DNA from: an uncultured Bacteroidales bacterium
GTDB taxonomy: Bacteria; Bacteroidota; Bacteroidia; Bacteroidales; UBA932
NCBI GenBank assembly: GCA_946405485.1
Contig: CAMJHJ010000165.1
Span: forward strand, 1-5,679
Reading direction: 5' to 3'
Length of the DNA: 5,679 bases
The translations under genes and the position numbers were made by a program. This document shows, piece after piece, positions 1 to 5,185 of the stretch (position 1 is the stretch's first letter; each line of letters opens with the position of its first letter). The notes beneath the pieces were generated by a model. The model saw nothing but the letters and a program-made list of their open reading frames with translations, did not search any database and had not been told where the DNA came from.

Positions 1-916
1 TGCCGCCGGTGCAGGATTCCGCGGCGCTCAGCGTGCGTCCCGTGCCCCGCAGCAGCTTCCCGATGGTCGCTTCAAGAGTCGTGTCTTCTTCCGCATAGAT
101 CAGTTCTCCCAGCAGGGGTTTCAGTTTGGCGATCTCTTCATCGATCCGGGCTTCCTGCTCCTGCTGATTGCCTCCATAGATGGACAGGCGCAGGCGCACG
201 CCGGTCAGCTGGTTGGGCAGGTAGGCGAGGTGGATGTCCTCCGGAAGGGCGTCTTCCCAGGCCTCAATCTTCTTTGCGAGGGCAGATTCCGCCATTCCGT
301 AAGTCATCAGGGTTTTGTGGCAGATGTGTGTGATGCCGAAATGTGTCCGTATGTCTTCCAGCACGTCCGGAAGGGCTGCCAGGGCCTCGAAAGGCACGCC
401 CGGCAGGGAATAAAGGGCGCAGGGATGACCGAAATCCGTCGTGCTGGGTCTGGATTCCGCCTCTGCAGGTGCAGGTGCCGGCATCCCGAAACGGAATGCC
501 ATCACGGCCGCCGTACCCTTGCGGTTGGGAATCACGTCGCAGGTGTCCGGGACGACGGCTTGCTGGAGGTTGACCTCCAGGGCATCGAGTCCGCGTGAGT
601 GCAGGATGCGGCAGACGATGCGCTTCTGCTCAAGGTTGCCAAGTTCGAAACGGCTGCCGGACAATTCGCCGAGGGCCTTTTTCGTAATGTCGTCCTTGGT
701 GGGGCCAAGACCGCCGGTCACTATGACGATGTCATTGTTGGATAATTCTTCTTTTAGTTGATTGATAATGGTTTGGTGGTTGTCACCTATAGAAACCATA
801 TGAGTCACCCGGATGCCCAGATCATTGAGCGCGCGCGCGATATGTGAAGAATTTGTATCGACGATCTGACCGATCAGGATCTCGTCGCCGATGGTACAAA
901 CCGATGCTTGGGTCAT
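1..916 (-). CDS. cinA: CinA-family protein (nicotinamide-nucleotide amidase / competence-damage protein), 3' end cut by the window
   Basis: The reverse strand gives 305 codons of an open frame from the ATG at 916-914 to the window edge. The N-terminal MoaB/MogA-like (COG1058) domain spans about residues 4-180, with GDEILIGQIVDTN at 10-22, TGGLGPTKDD at 67-76, NRKGTA at 131-136 and LPGVPFE at 171-177. A KH-like linker follows. The PncC deamidase domain begins near residue 283, and AAESCTGG at 298-305 holds its active-site serine region just before the sequence stops. Full-length CinA proteins are about 415 residues, so roughly 110 are missing beyond the edge. Known family role: deamidation of nicotinamide mononucleotide in pyridine-nucleotide recycling, with the N-terminal domain acting as an ADP-ribose pyrophosphatase in characterised members; cytoplasmic. 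A Pro/Ala-rich insertion at about 144-167 is not typical. The start lies 4 bases past the upstream stop and no separate promoter is visible, so it is expected to be read with the DHODH-like gene. Confidence 0.95.
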   Translation of the reverse strand, partial: MTQASVCTIGDEILIGQIVDTNSSHIARALNDLGIRVTHMVSIGDNHQTIINQLKEELSNNDIVIVTGGLGPTKDDITKKALGELSGSRFELGNLEQKRIVCRILHSRGLDALEVNLQQAVVPDTCDVIPNRKGTAAVMAFRFGMPAPAPAEAESRPSTTDFGHPCALYSLPGVPFEALAALPDVLEDIRTHFGITHICHKTLMTYGMAESALAKKIEAWEDALPEDIHLAYLPNQLTGVRLRLSIYGGNQQEQEARIDEEIAKLKPLLGELIYAEEDTTLEATIGKLLRGTGRTLSAAESCTGG

Positions 917-919
917 GGT

Positions 920-1699
920 CTATTTATCTGAAGTTTCTTTGTCGATGAGGTGGCGGAGGATGCCTCGGGCATGTTTGCGGTCCACCTGGAGAAGCGTGGC
1001 GCCGGCTGCAAGCAGCTCGTCGGCCTCTTCAGGTGTTTCGATGCTGCCACATGCGATGACGGGGAAGCGTCCTCCCGTGAAGTATCCGATCCTGCGGACG
1101 AGTTCGAGCGGATAGGCGTCATAGCCGGCGATAATGCCGTCCAGGCCGGAATACATCATGTAGTCGAGCAGGCCTGCGAGGCTGCCCTGCCTGATATTGT
1201 TGTCTACGCGGATCAGGATGGGTTTGTAGTTGTCATAGCAGAAACGCATGTCGATCAGCGCATCCATGGATTCGGAGAGGAATTCGGCGCTCTGCAGGGG
1301 AGCTACGCCATCATTGTTTTTGCGGAAAGTATCGATAATGAACAGATCCGCGAAGTCATACATGAACGTGAATGACTGCAGAAGATCGTGCGTAACCGAC
1401 TCACAATCAGGAGCATTGGTGAGCGGTGCGATGTTGGCTGCCAGCAAGGTCCGCGGGGGATGTTTCCGGATATTCAGGATTGCCTCCTTCAAGGATGTAC
1501 TGGATGCGCCGCTGAGGGTGTCACGCAATTCCTCGGAAGGGCTCAGGGGACCGATCTCTACGAAGCTGAAGGATCGGAAAGAGTTGTACTTCTTGCCATA
1601 GGGATCCGCTCCCGGGGTGATGCCGACAGGATGAGGGAAACGAAGTCCGAAGACCGAACGGCCCAGTGATTCCGGTATTTTCTTCTTGAAGAGAAACAT
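920..1699 (-). CDS. Degenerate dihydroorotate-dehydrogenase-like (TIM-barrel) protein, probably not an active PyrD
   Basis: 259 residues. Start chosen at the ATG at 1699-1697, because homology to PyrD begins soon after (GLRFPHPVGITPG, residues 18-30) and a promoter-like -7 box lies 20 bases upstream. A longer frame from 1786 would overlap the XRE gene. PyrD-like segments in order: PHPVGITPGADPYG (22-35), FVEIGPLSP (46-54), ANIAP (88-92), KPILIRV (159-165), SGLDGIIAG (184-192), IACGSI (215-220) and AAGATLLQVD (231-240); the last two match the phosphate-binding end of the FMN site. Compared from memory with E. coli PyrD (336 residues), the NRMGFNN stretch is absent and NISSPNT, with the catalytic serine, has become IIDTFRKNND (121-130). 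The FMN-contacting lysines are replaced by P33 and R164, NTT is GYD (192-194), and the GLSGRPL segment is missing. The fold seems kept and the chemistry lost; it could be an FMN or nucleotide sensor, or a pseudoenzyme. It is followed directly by cinA. Confidence 0.8.
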   Translation of the reverse strand: MFLFKKKIPESLGRSVFGLRFPHPVGITPGADPYGKKYNSFRSFSFVEIGPLSPSEELRDTLSGASSTSLKEAILNIRKHPPRTLLAANIAPLTNAPDCESVTHDLLQSFTFMYDFADLFIIDTFRKNNDGVAPLQSAEFLSESMDALIDMRFCYDNYKPILIRVDNNIRQGSLAGLLDYMMYSGLDGIIAGYDAYPLELVRRIGYFTGGRFPVIACGSIETPEEADELLAAGATLLQVDRKHARGILRHLIDKETSDK

Positions 1700-1719
1700 G
1701 GTTCCGCTATTGATGCGGA

Positions 1720-1753
1720 CAAATATAGCGAAAACTATCCAAAAGAGATCAAA
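1720..1753 (-). promoter_or_regulatory. Possible Bacteroidota-type promoter for the DHODH-like gene
   Basis: On the minus strand TATATTTG (1727-1720) matches TAnnTTTG exactly, ending 20 bases before the ATG at 1699. The nearest upstream TTTG (1753-1750) overlaps the XRE stop codon, and the gap is 22 bases rather than the 20 seen at the other promoters here, so it is weaker. A perfect inverted repeat, CGCTAT (1705-1710) and ATAGCG (1725-1730), brackets the -7 box, and a 5-bp TCCGC/GCGGA hairpin (1703-1719) lies in the leader. If the promoter is weak, the gene would rely on read-through from the XRE gene 49 bases upstream. Confidence 0.45.
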
Positions 1754-2240
1754 CTTCCCGCAACTCTTGATAGGTACCGTCGTCATAGAAGACTACGATC
1801 CGGGTTATGTTCCGGGATTTTGATTGAAGTGAAACTTTAGGTTCGGATGGTTCAATCGCTTTTACTGTGTTGCTTGGAGTTTCTTTTGCTTCCTTGATCG
1901 GCAAGGCGGGAGATTGCAGTGTAGCAGCCTGGGCCATGTCGGGCGCAGGGGAGTCTGCGACAGCGGGTTCGGGTGCCGAAAATAGTTGACCTTCAGCAGT
2001 TTGCATAGCAGGCTCCGCTTTCTGTCGTCCTTCCTTATACATGCGTCCTTTGCCATTGATCAGCCAATCCAGATTCAGGTCAGGGAAGTGGCGGGAGGTA
2101 TTCTGGATGAAATCGAAGCCGGGCTTGTTCCGTCCGGCGATGATATGGGAGACGCTGGCGCGTGCGACGCCGATCATATCGGCGAATTGAGCCTGTGTGA
2201 TGTTCTCTGCGGCCAGGAATTGCTGCAACCTGTAGTTCAT
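1749..2240 (-). CDS. XRE-family helix-turn-helix regulator with Pro/Ala-rich linker and conserved C-terminal tail
   Basis: 163 residues, starting at the ATG at 2240-2238 and ending in TGA at 1751-1749. The N-terminal domain (about 1-68) is a Cro/CI-type helix-turn-helix: helix 2 near TQAQFADMIG (15-24) and recognition helix near ARASVSHIIAGR (26-37). FPDLNLDWLINGKGRMYK (52-69) follows, a signature I associate with Bacteroidales regulators. Residues 70-142 form a low-complexity Ala/Pro/Glu/Lys linker, expected to be disordered. The C-terminus, NITRIVVFYDDGTYQELR (144-161), looks like a short beta hairpin; this tail recurs in Bacteroidales HTH proteins, and its role is unknown to me. A start at 2294 is open in frame but would pass through the promoter and add unrelated residues, so it is not used. 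Likely a DNA-binding repressor or activator in the cytoplasm; TTGTA/TACAA half-sites around its own promoter fit autoregulation, but the target is inference. Confidence 0.9.
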   Translation of the reverse strand: MNYRLQQFLAAENITQAQFADMIGVARASVSHIIAGRNKPGFDFIQNTSRHFPDLNLDWLINGKGRMYKEGRQKAEPAMQTAEGQLFSAPEPAVADSPAPDMAQAATLQSPALPIKEAKETPSNTVKAIEPSEPKVSLQSKSRNITRIVVFYDDGTYQELREV

Positions 2241-2263
2241 AATTGTACACCTTCTTGTTTCTA

Positions 2264-2295
2264 CAAATGTAATCAAATTAAAGTAAAGAATCAAG
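2264..2295 (-). promoter_or_regulatory. Promoter of the XRE regulator gene (Bacteroidota -33/-7 type)
   Basis: On the minus strand CTTG (2295-2292) is followed after exactly 20 bases by TACATTTG (2271-2264), a full match to TAnnTTTG. Transcription should begin a few bases further, leaving a leader of about 20 bases to the ATG at 2240. A TTGTA (2243-2247) and TACAA (2262-2266) half-site pair with a 14-base spacer overlaps the -7 box and the leader, a suitable place for an operator. Confidence 0.75.
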
Positions 2296-2418
2296 TGCTA
2301 TTTACAGTTTATATTTGTTAATAACTGTTCATTTGTGGACTATTTGTTGAAAAATTAAGAATCGTACACCTCTATATAACTTTAGATAAACGTGATAAAT
2401 TATTGGTTTTCTTAGCTT

Positions 2419-2483
2419 TATGGTCCTTAAAATGGCGGTTTCAACAACCTGTCTGGCATCTATGGGCCTGTTTCTGGGCCATA
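2419..2483 (+). other. Possible structured RNA element of unknown function
   Basis: TATGGTCC (2419-2426) can pair with GGGCCATA (2476-2483) to give 8 bp including one G-U pair. Inside it GGTT (2437-2440) can pair with AACC (2446-2449) across a 5-base loop. A near-copy of the left arm, TATGGGCC (2461-2468), could compete for the same right arm, so two alternative folds exist. The segment is clearly richer in G+C than its flanks. No known RNA family is recognised, no convincing promoter lies upstream, and the strand is uncertain because a stem is symmetrical in DNA. Confidence 0.3.
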
Positions 2484-2497
2484 CCATCAGTTATTAA
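2420..2497 (+). CDS. Possible small ORF, 25 residues, unknown function
   Basis: An ATG at 2420 opens 25 codons to TAA at 2495-2497, covering exactly the GC-richer island in this otherwise AT-rich gap. The peptide starts MVLKMAVSTT and has a mildly hydrophobic C-terminal half with SMGLFLGHTISY. The terminator-like hairpin begins 3 bases after the stop. There is no clear ribosome-binding signal, although this phylum seldom uses one, and the -7-like boxes upstream are imperfect. An overlapping minus-strand frame of 52 codons (2487-2329) is also open, so strand choice is not secure. The segment may instead be non-coding RNA. Confidence 0.2.
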   Translation: MVLKMAVSTTCLASMGLFLGHTISY

Positions 2498-2499
2498 CA

Positions 2500-2530
2500 T
2501 TAGATAGAAATAATTAACTATCTGATTTTT
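2500..2530 (+). terminator. Weak terminator-like hairpin with T run
   Basis: TTAGATAG (2500-2507) and CTATCTGA (2518-2525) form an 8-bp stem with one wobble pair and a 10-base A/T loop, directly followed by TTTTT (2526-2530). The stem is AT-rich, so it would be a weak intrinsic terminator. It would end any plus-strand transcript made from the 2419-2497 island before the queA promoter. Confidence 0.35.
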
Positions 2531-2574
2531 AGTATATTGCTAATACTATAAATAATCCATAAGTCCGGCTTATT

Positions 2575-2675
2575 TTACAAATTGCCGCCTCCTTCACAAA
2601 TTGGAAATATCCTGTCGTGGTGCATTTGTAAATTTACAATTTATATCATCATTGTAAATAATTGTATACAAATGT
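2575..2675. promoter_or_regulatory. Cluster of TTGTA/TACAA half-sites, candidate operator region upstream of queA
   Basis: TTGTAAATTTACAA (2626-2639) is a perfect 14-bp palindrome and TTGTATACAA (2662-2671) a perfect 10-bp one. A further TTGTA lies at 2652-2656 and a TACAA at 2576-2580, and ACAAATTG occurs twice (2577-2584, 2596-2603). The same half-site pair, with a 14-base spacer, overlaps the XRE promoter (2243-2266). The cluster ends about 20 bases before the queA -33 box. Binding by the neighbouring XRE protein is a guess. AT-rich DNA yields such words by chance, but the 14-bp perfect palindrome is less easily dismissed. Confidence 0.4.
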
Positions 2676-2691
2676 GAATCAAGAAAGAGAG

Positions 2692-2722
2692 TTGGATTCT
2701 ATGGTTTCTTGCAGTAATTTTG
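2692..2722 (+). promoter_or_regulatory. Promoter of queA (Bacteroidota -33/-7 type)
   Basis: TTG (2692-2694), a 20-base gap, then TAATTTTG (2715-2722), a full match to TAnnTTTG. The -7 box ends only 7 bases before the queA ATG, so the predicted transcript has a leader of a few bases at most or is leaderless. Confidence 0.75.
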
Positions 2723-2729
2723 TGCCACT

Positions 2730-3950
2730 ATGATTGACATCAAAATTCAAGATTACAATTATACCCTACCCGACGAGCGGATTGCCAAATATCCCCTTGC
2801 CCGGCGCGATGCCTCCAAGCTGTTGGTTTATCGCGAAGGCAGAGTCGACGAGTATGTCTTCAGGGATCTGCCCGATTTGATTCCGGCTGACGCCATCATG
2901 GTGTTCAATGATACCAAGGTCGTCCCTGCGCGTTTGTTTTTCAGGAGGGAGACCGGCGCCCATATTGAGATCTTCTGCCTGGAGCCGATTGATCCGCCGG
3001 AATACAATACCATCTTCGCTTCCCGTGAAGTCTGTCGCTGGAAATGCGTGATCGGGAATGCAAAGCGCTGGAAGGATGATACTTTGCGTTTTGCCAATCC
3101 GGCTGATGATCCCCACGTCGCGGCTCTGGATCTGACGGCGGACCTGGTGTCCCGCGATGGCCAGACCGGAGTCGTGGAGTTCCGCTGGAAGGGGGGTGAA
3201 TTGTTCTCCAATGTATTGGACAGCTGCGGTAAAGTGCCGATCCCGCCATATCTGAACCGCGAAACGGAGGCGATCGACCTCGAGCGGTATCAGACCACGT
3301 ATGCGCATATCCGCGGATCCGTCGCGGCTCCGACGGCCGGGCTGCACTTTACGCCGGAAGTGTTGGAGCGCCTTCGCGCCAAAGGAGTTGATACTGAAAA
3401 TGTCTGCCTGCACGTGGGCGCGGGCACCTTCCTGCCTGTGAAAAGTGAGAATGTGGCCGACCATCCGATGCACCGCGAGCCATTTACGGTGCGCAAGGAA
3501 TTCCTCCGGACGCTGCTGGAAGCGCGGAAAGCCGGTCGCCCCAAGACCTTGGTCGCCGTGGGTACGACTTCTGTCAGGACGCTCGAATCCTTATACTATG
3601 CCGGTGTTTCCTGCATCGAGAAGGGGAGCCCTGAGGATGTCGGACAATGGGTACCATATACAAGGACTTACGATTATTCAACGGAAGAATCACTGCAGGC
3701 AATAGTCGACTATCTTGACGCCCAGGGCCTGGATGAATTGAAGATCGGCACGCGCATCATCATCGTGCCTGGATTCCAGTTCCGCCTGGTCGACCGCCTG
3801 GTCACCAATTTCCACCAGCCGGAAAGCACCCTGCTTCTGCTGATTTCCGCATTCGTCGGTGGAGACTGGCGCACGATCTACCGCTATGCCCTGGACAATG
3901 GGTTCCGTTTCTTGAGTTACGGTGACAGTTCGCTATTGTACCGCGTCTGA
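2730..3950 (+). CDS. queA: S-adenosylmethionine:tRNA ribosyltransferase-isomerase QueA
   Basis: 406 residues. QueA transfers and isomerises the ribosyl part of SAM onto 7-aminomethyl-7-deazaguanine at the wobble position of GUN-anticodon tRNAs, forming epoxyqueuosine, the penultimate step of queuosine synthesis in the cytoplasm. Family motifs are seen in order: YTLPDERIAKYPL (11-23), NDTKVVPARL (60-69), PIPPYL (170-175), YQTTYA (187-192), AAPTAGLHFT (199-208), LHVGAGTFLPV (227-237), HPMHRE (245-250), VGTTSVRTLES (277-287), TNFHQPESTLL (359-369) and YGDSSLL (397-403). It is longer than the 356-residue E. coli enzyme, with extra sequence around 90-150 and 295-340, which I believe is usual in Bacteroidota. 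The ATG at 2730 gives the expected N-terminus and no earlier in-frame start is reasonable. It is transcribed alone from its own promoter or read through into the acyltransferase 33 bases downstream. No queuosine-pathway partner lies next to it. Confidence 0.97.
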   Translation: MIDIKIQDYNYTLPDERIAKYPLARRDASKLLVYREGRVDEYVFRDLPDLIPADAIMVFNDTKVVPARLFFRRETGAHIEIFCLEPIDPPEYNTIFASREVCRWKCVIGNAKRWKDDTLRFANPADDPHVAALDLTADLVSRDGQTGVVEFRWKGGELFSNVLDSCGKVPIPPYLNRETEAIDLERYQTTYAHIRGSVAAPTAGLHFTPEVLERLRAKGVDTENVCLHVGAGTFLPVKSENVADHPMHREPFTVRKEFLRTLLEARKAGRPKTLVAVGTTSVRTLESLYYAGVSCIEKGSPEDVGQWVPYTRTYDYSTEESLQAIVDYLDAQGLDELKIGTRIIIVPGFQFRLVDRLVTNFHQPESTLLLLISAFVGGDWRTIYRYALDNGFRFLSYGDSSLLYRV

Positions 3951-3966
3951 TTTTTTGCTAACTTTG
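3936..3966 (+). promoter_or_regulatory. Promoter of the acyltransferase gene, overlapping the end of queA
   Basis: TTG (3936-3938), inside the last codons of queA, is followed after exactly 20 bases by TAACTTTG (3959-3966), a full match to TAnnTTTG. The -7 box ends 17 bases before the ATG at 3984. This gives the acyltransferase, and probably the DUF819 gene, expression independent of queA despite the tight spacing. Confidence 0.75.
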
Positions 3967-3983
3967 GTCCAAATCGTTTTGTC

Positions 3984-5153
3984 ATGGCCGAAAACGTAGA
4001 GAATCTCAATGAGTTTGCAGGAATCGCCCCGTATTCCGACGAAGAAGCGGCGGCTGCCATAGCCAAACTGGCGGGTCACCCATATACCCGGCTCATTTCC
4101 AAGTATCTCTTCCCGCGTGAGAAACGGGATTACCTCAGCAATATGCTGAAAGAGGTACACACCGTGGATGAATTCCAACAGGTCGTGATGAGCAAAGCTG
4201 TCGCCTGGGTCATTGAGACGACGATGTCCGGATTCACTTACGACGGCATCGAGAACCTCTCTGACACGTCCCACCCGTATCTGATGATGTCCAACCACCG
4301 CGACATCGTGCTGGACCCGGCCCTGACGCAGTATGTCCTGTTTCAGAACGGCCTTCCCCAGACGGAAATCGCCGTGGGAGACAACCTGATCAAGGACAGC
4401 AAGACGGTCGAGGCGTTGCTGCGCTGCAACCGGATGGTGACGGTGGTCCGGGGCGTGTCCGCCCGTGAGCTTTACCTTTCCTCGCAGGTCCTTTCGAAAT
4501 ATATCCGCCAGGGGATCACTTCCGGCCGCGCTTCGATGTGGATCGCGCAGCGCCAGGGCCGTACCAAGAACGGCATCGACATCACGGAGCAGGGCCTGCT
4601 CAAGATGTTCGACATGAGCGGCACGAAGTCCTTCAAGGAGAATTTCGAGGAGCTCCACATCATCCCGATGAGCATCTCGTATGAATATGAGCCTTGCGAC
4701 GTGCGGAAGGCCCGTGAGATCATGATTTCACGGACGCAGAAGTATGTCAAGAAGCGCAATGAGGACATGCACAGCATCATCATGGGAATACGCCAGCAGA
4801 AAGGACATGTCCATCTCCAGATCGGCAAGCCTTTGACTTCCGAGGAGATTGCGGCGGCCTCGCTGTGCGACAAGAACGACCGCTACCAGTGGATCCGCCA
4901 TGCGGTGGACCGCCGGGTCATCGAAGGCTATAAACTGTGGAAGACCAATTACCTGTGTTATGACCTGGTCAACGGCACGGACAAGTATGCGGAGCATTAT
5001 ACCCCCGAGGATGTCGTGGCCTTCAAGAAGTATATGGCTCACCGCCTGGCCAAGGTGGAGCGTTCCCTGGACCGGGATGAGCTGACGGACATTTTCTTGA
5101 GAATCTATTCCAATCCCGTTCTCTCCAAAGAGCAGCTTGCGGCCGAGGAATAG
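3984..5153 (+). CDS. PlsB-like glycerolipid acyltransferase (1-acylglycerol-3-phosphate acyltransferase family)
   Basis: 389 residues. It belongs to the glycerol-phosphate acyltransferase superfamily, whose members move fatty acyl chains from acyl-ACP or acyl-CoA to a glycerolipid hydroxyl at the inner membrane. Four motif blocks are visible: I, SNHRDIVLDPA (103-113) with catalytic H105; II, VVRGVSARELY (154-164); III, WIAQRQGRTKNG (186-197), corresponding to the EGGRSRTG block of PlsB; IV, IIPMSISYEYEP (226-237). The spacing H105 to D111 is HX5D rather than the textbook HX4D, with another Asp at 107. I recall the same NHRDIVLD form in Bacteroidales relatives, so it is probably a subfamily trait rather than a defect. 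There is no clear transmembrane helix, and the protein probably associates peripherally with the membrane. The C-terminal part (about 240-389) is charged and helical. Substrate and acylation position cannot be read from the sequence; ornithine or other lipid acylation is an alternative. It has its own promoter. Confidence 0.85.
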   Translation: MAENVENLNEFAGIAPYSDEEAAAAIAKLAGHPYTRLISKYLFPREKRDYLSNMLKEVHTVDEFQQVVMSKAVAWVIETTMSGFTYDGIENLSDTSHPYLMMSNHRDIVLDPALTQYVLFQNGLPQTEIAVGDNLIKDSKTVEALLRCNRMVTVVRGVSARELYLSSQVLSKYIRQGITSGRASMWIAQRQGRTKNGIDITEQGLLKMFDMSGTKSFKENFEELHIIPMSISYEYEPCDVRKAREIMISRTQKYVKKRNEDMHSIIMGIRQQKGHVHLQIGKPLTSEEIAAASLCDKNDRYQWIRHAVDRRVIEGYKLWKTNYLCYDLVNGTDKYAEHYTPEDVVAFKKYMAHRLAKVERSLDRDELTDIFLRIYSNPVLSKEQLAAEE

Positions 5154-5185
5154 GTATTTGTTTATCTGGGTTTTACGTGTACTGA

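Larger units (their letters stand above)
2241..2729. other. AT-rich divergent intergenic region between the XRE gene and queA
   Basis: This 489-base gap separates two divergently transcribed units. From left to right it holds the XRE promoter, a repeated word (AATTGTACACCTT at 2241-2253 and AATCGTACACCTC at 2360-2372, 11 of 13 identical), a GC-richer island with a stem and a small ORF (2419-2497), a terminator-like hairpin (2500-2530), a half-site cluster (2575-2675) and the queA promoter. TATATTTG at 2310-2317 on the plus strand matches a -7 box but has no TTG at the right distance. I see no tRNA or known riboswitch. Confidence 0.8.

Noticed and set aside
230..598. 122-codon open frame on the plus strand
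   Set aside because: Antisense to cinA; no recognisable protein features.
1700..1786. Longer N-terminus for the DHODH-like protein (29 more residues, partly hydrophobic, resembling a membrane anchor of class 2 DHODH)
   Set aside because: It would overlap the XRE gene by 38 bases and run through the candidate promoter; the homologous region begins after the internal ATG at 1699.
2241..2294. Longer N-terminus for the XRE protein starting at 2294
   Set aside because: The added codons cover the -7 box of a well-formed promoter and precede the usual start of the HTH domain.
2310..2317. TATATTTG on the plus strand as a promoter for the intergenic island
   Set aside because: The -7 box is perfect but there is no TTG 19-21 bases upstream; not strong enough to list as a promoter.
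2329..2487. 52-codon minus-strand ORF in the intergenic region
   Set aside because: Most of it is AT-rich DNA without promoter or recognisable features; mentioned only as a competitor to the plus-strand small ORF.
2483..2729. preQ1 riboswitch before queA
   Set aside because: No preQ1-I or preQ1-II consensus is visible and the promoter leaves no room for a leader.
2701..2733. 10-codon upstream ORF overlapping the queA start as ATGA
   Set aside because: The queA -7 box lies inside it, so it would not be on the predicted transcript; only relevant if transcription starts further upstream.
2766..3473. 235-codon open frame on the minus strand
   Set aside because: It lies wholly antisense to queA, which has full family motifs; no promoter or recognisable domain.
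3933..4658. 241-codon open frame on the minus strand
   Set aside because: Antisense to the acyltransferase, which carries clear motifs; a product of GC-rich codon use on the coding strand.
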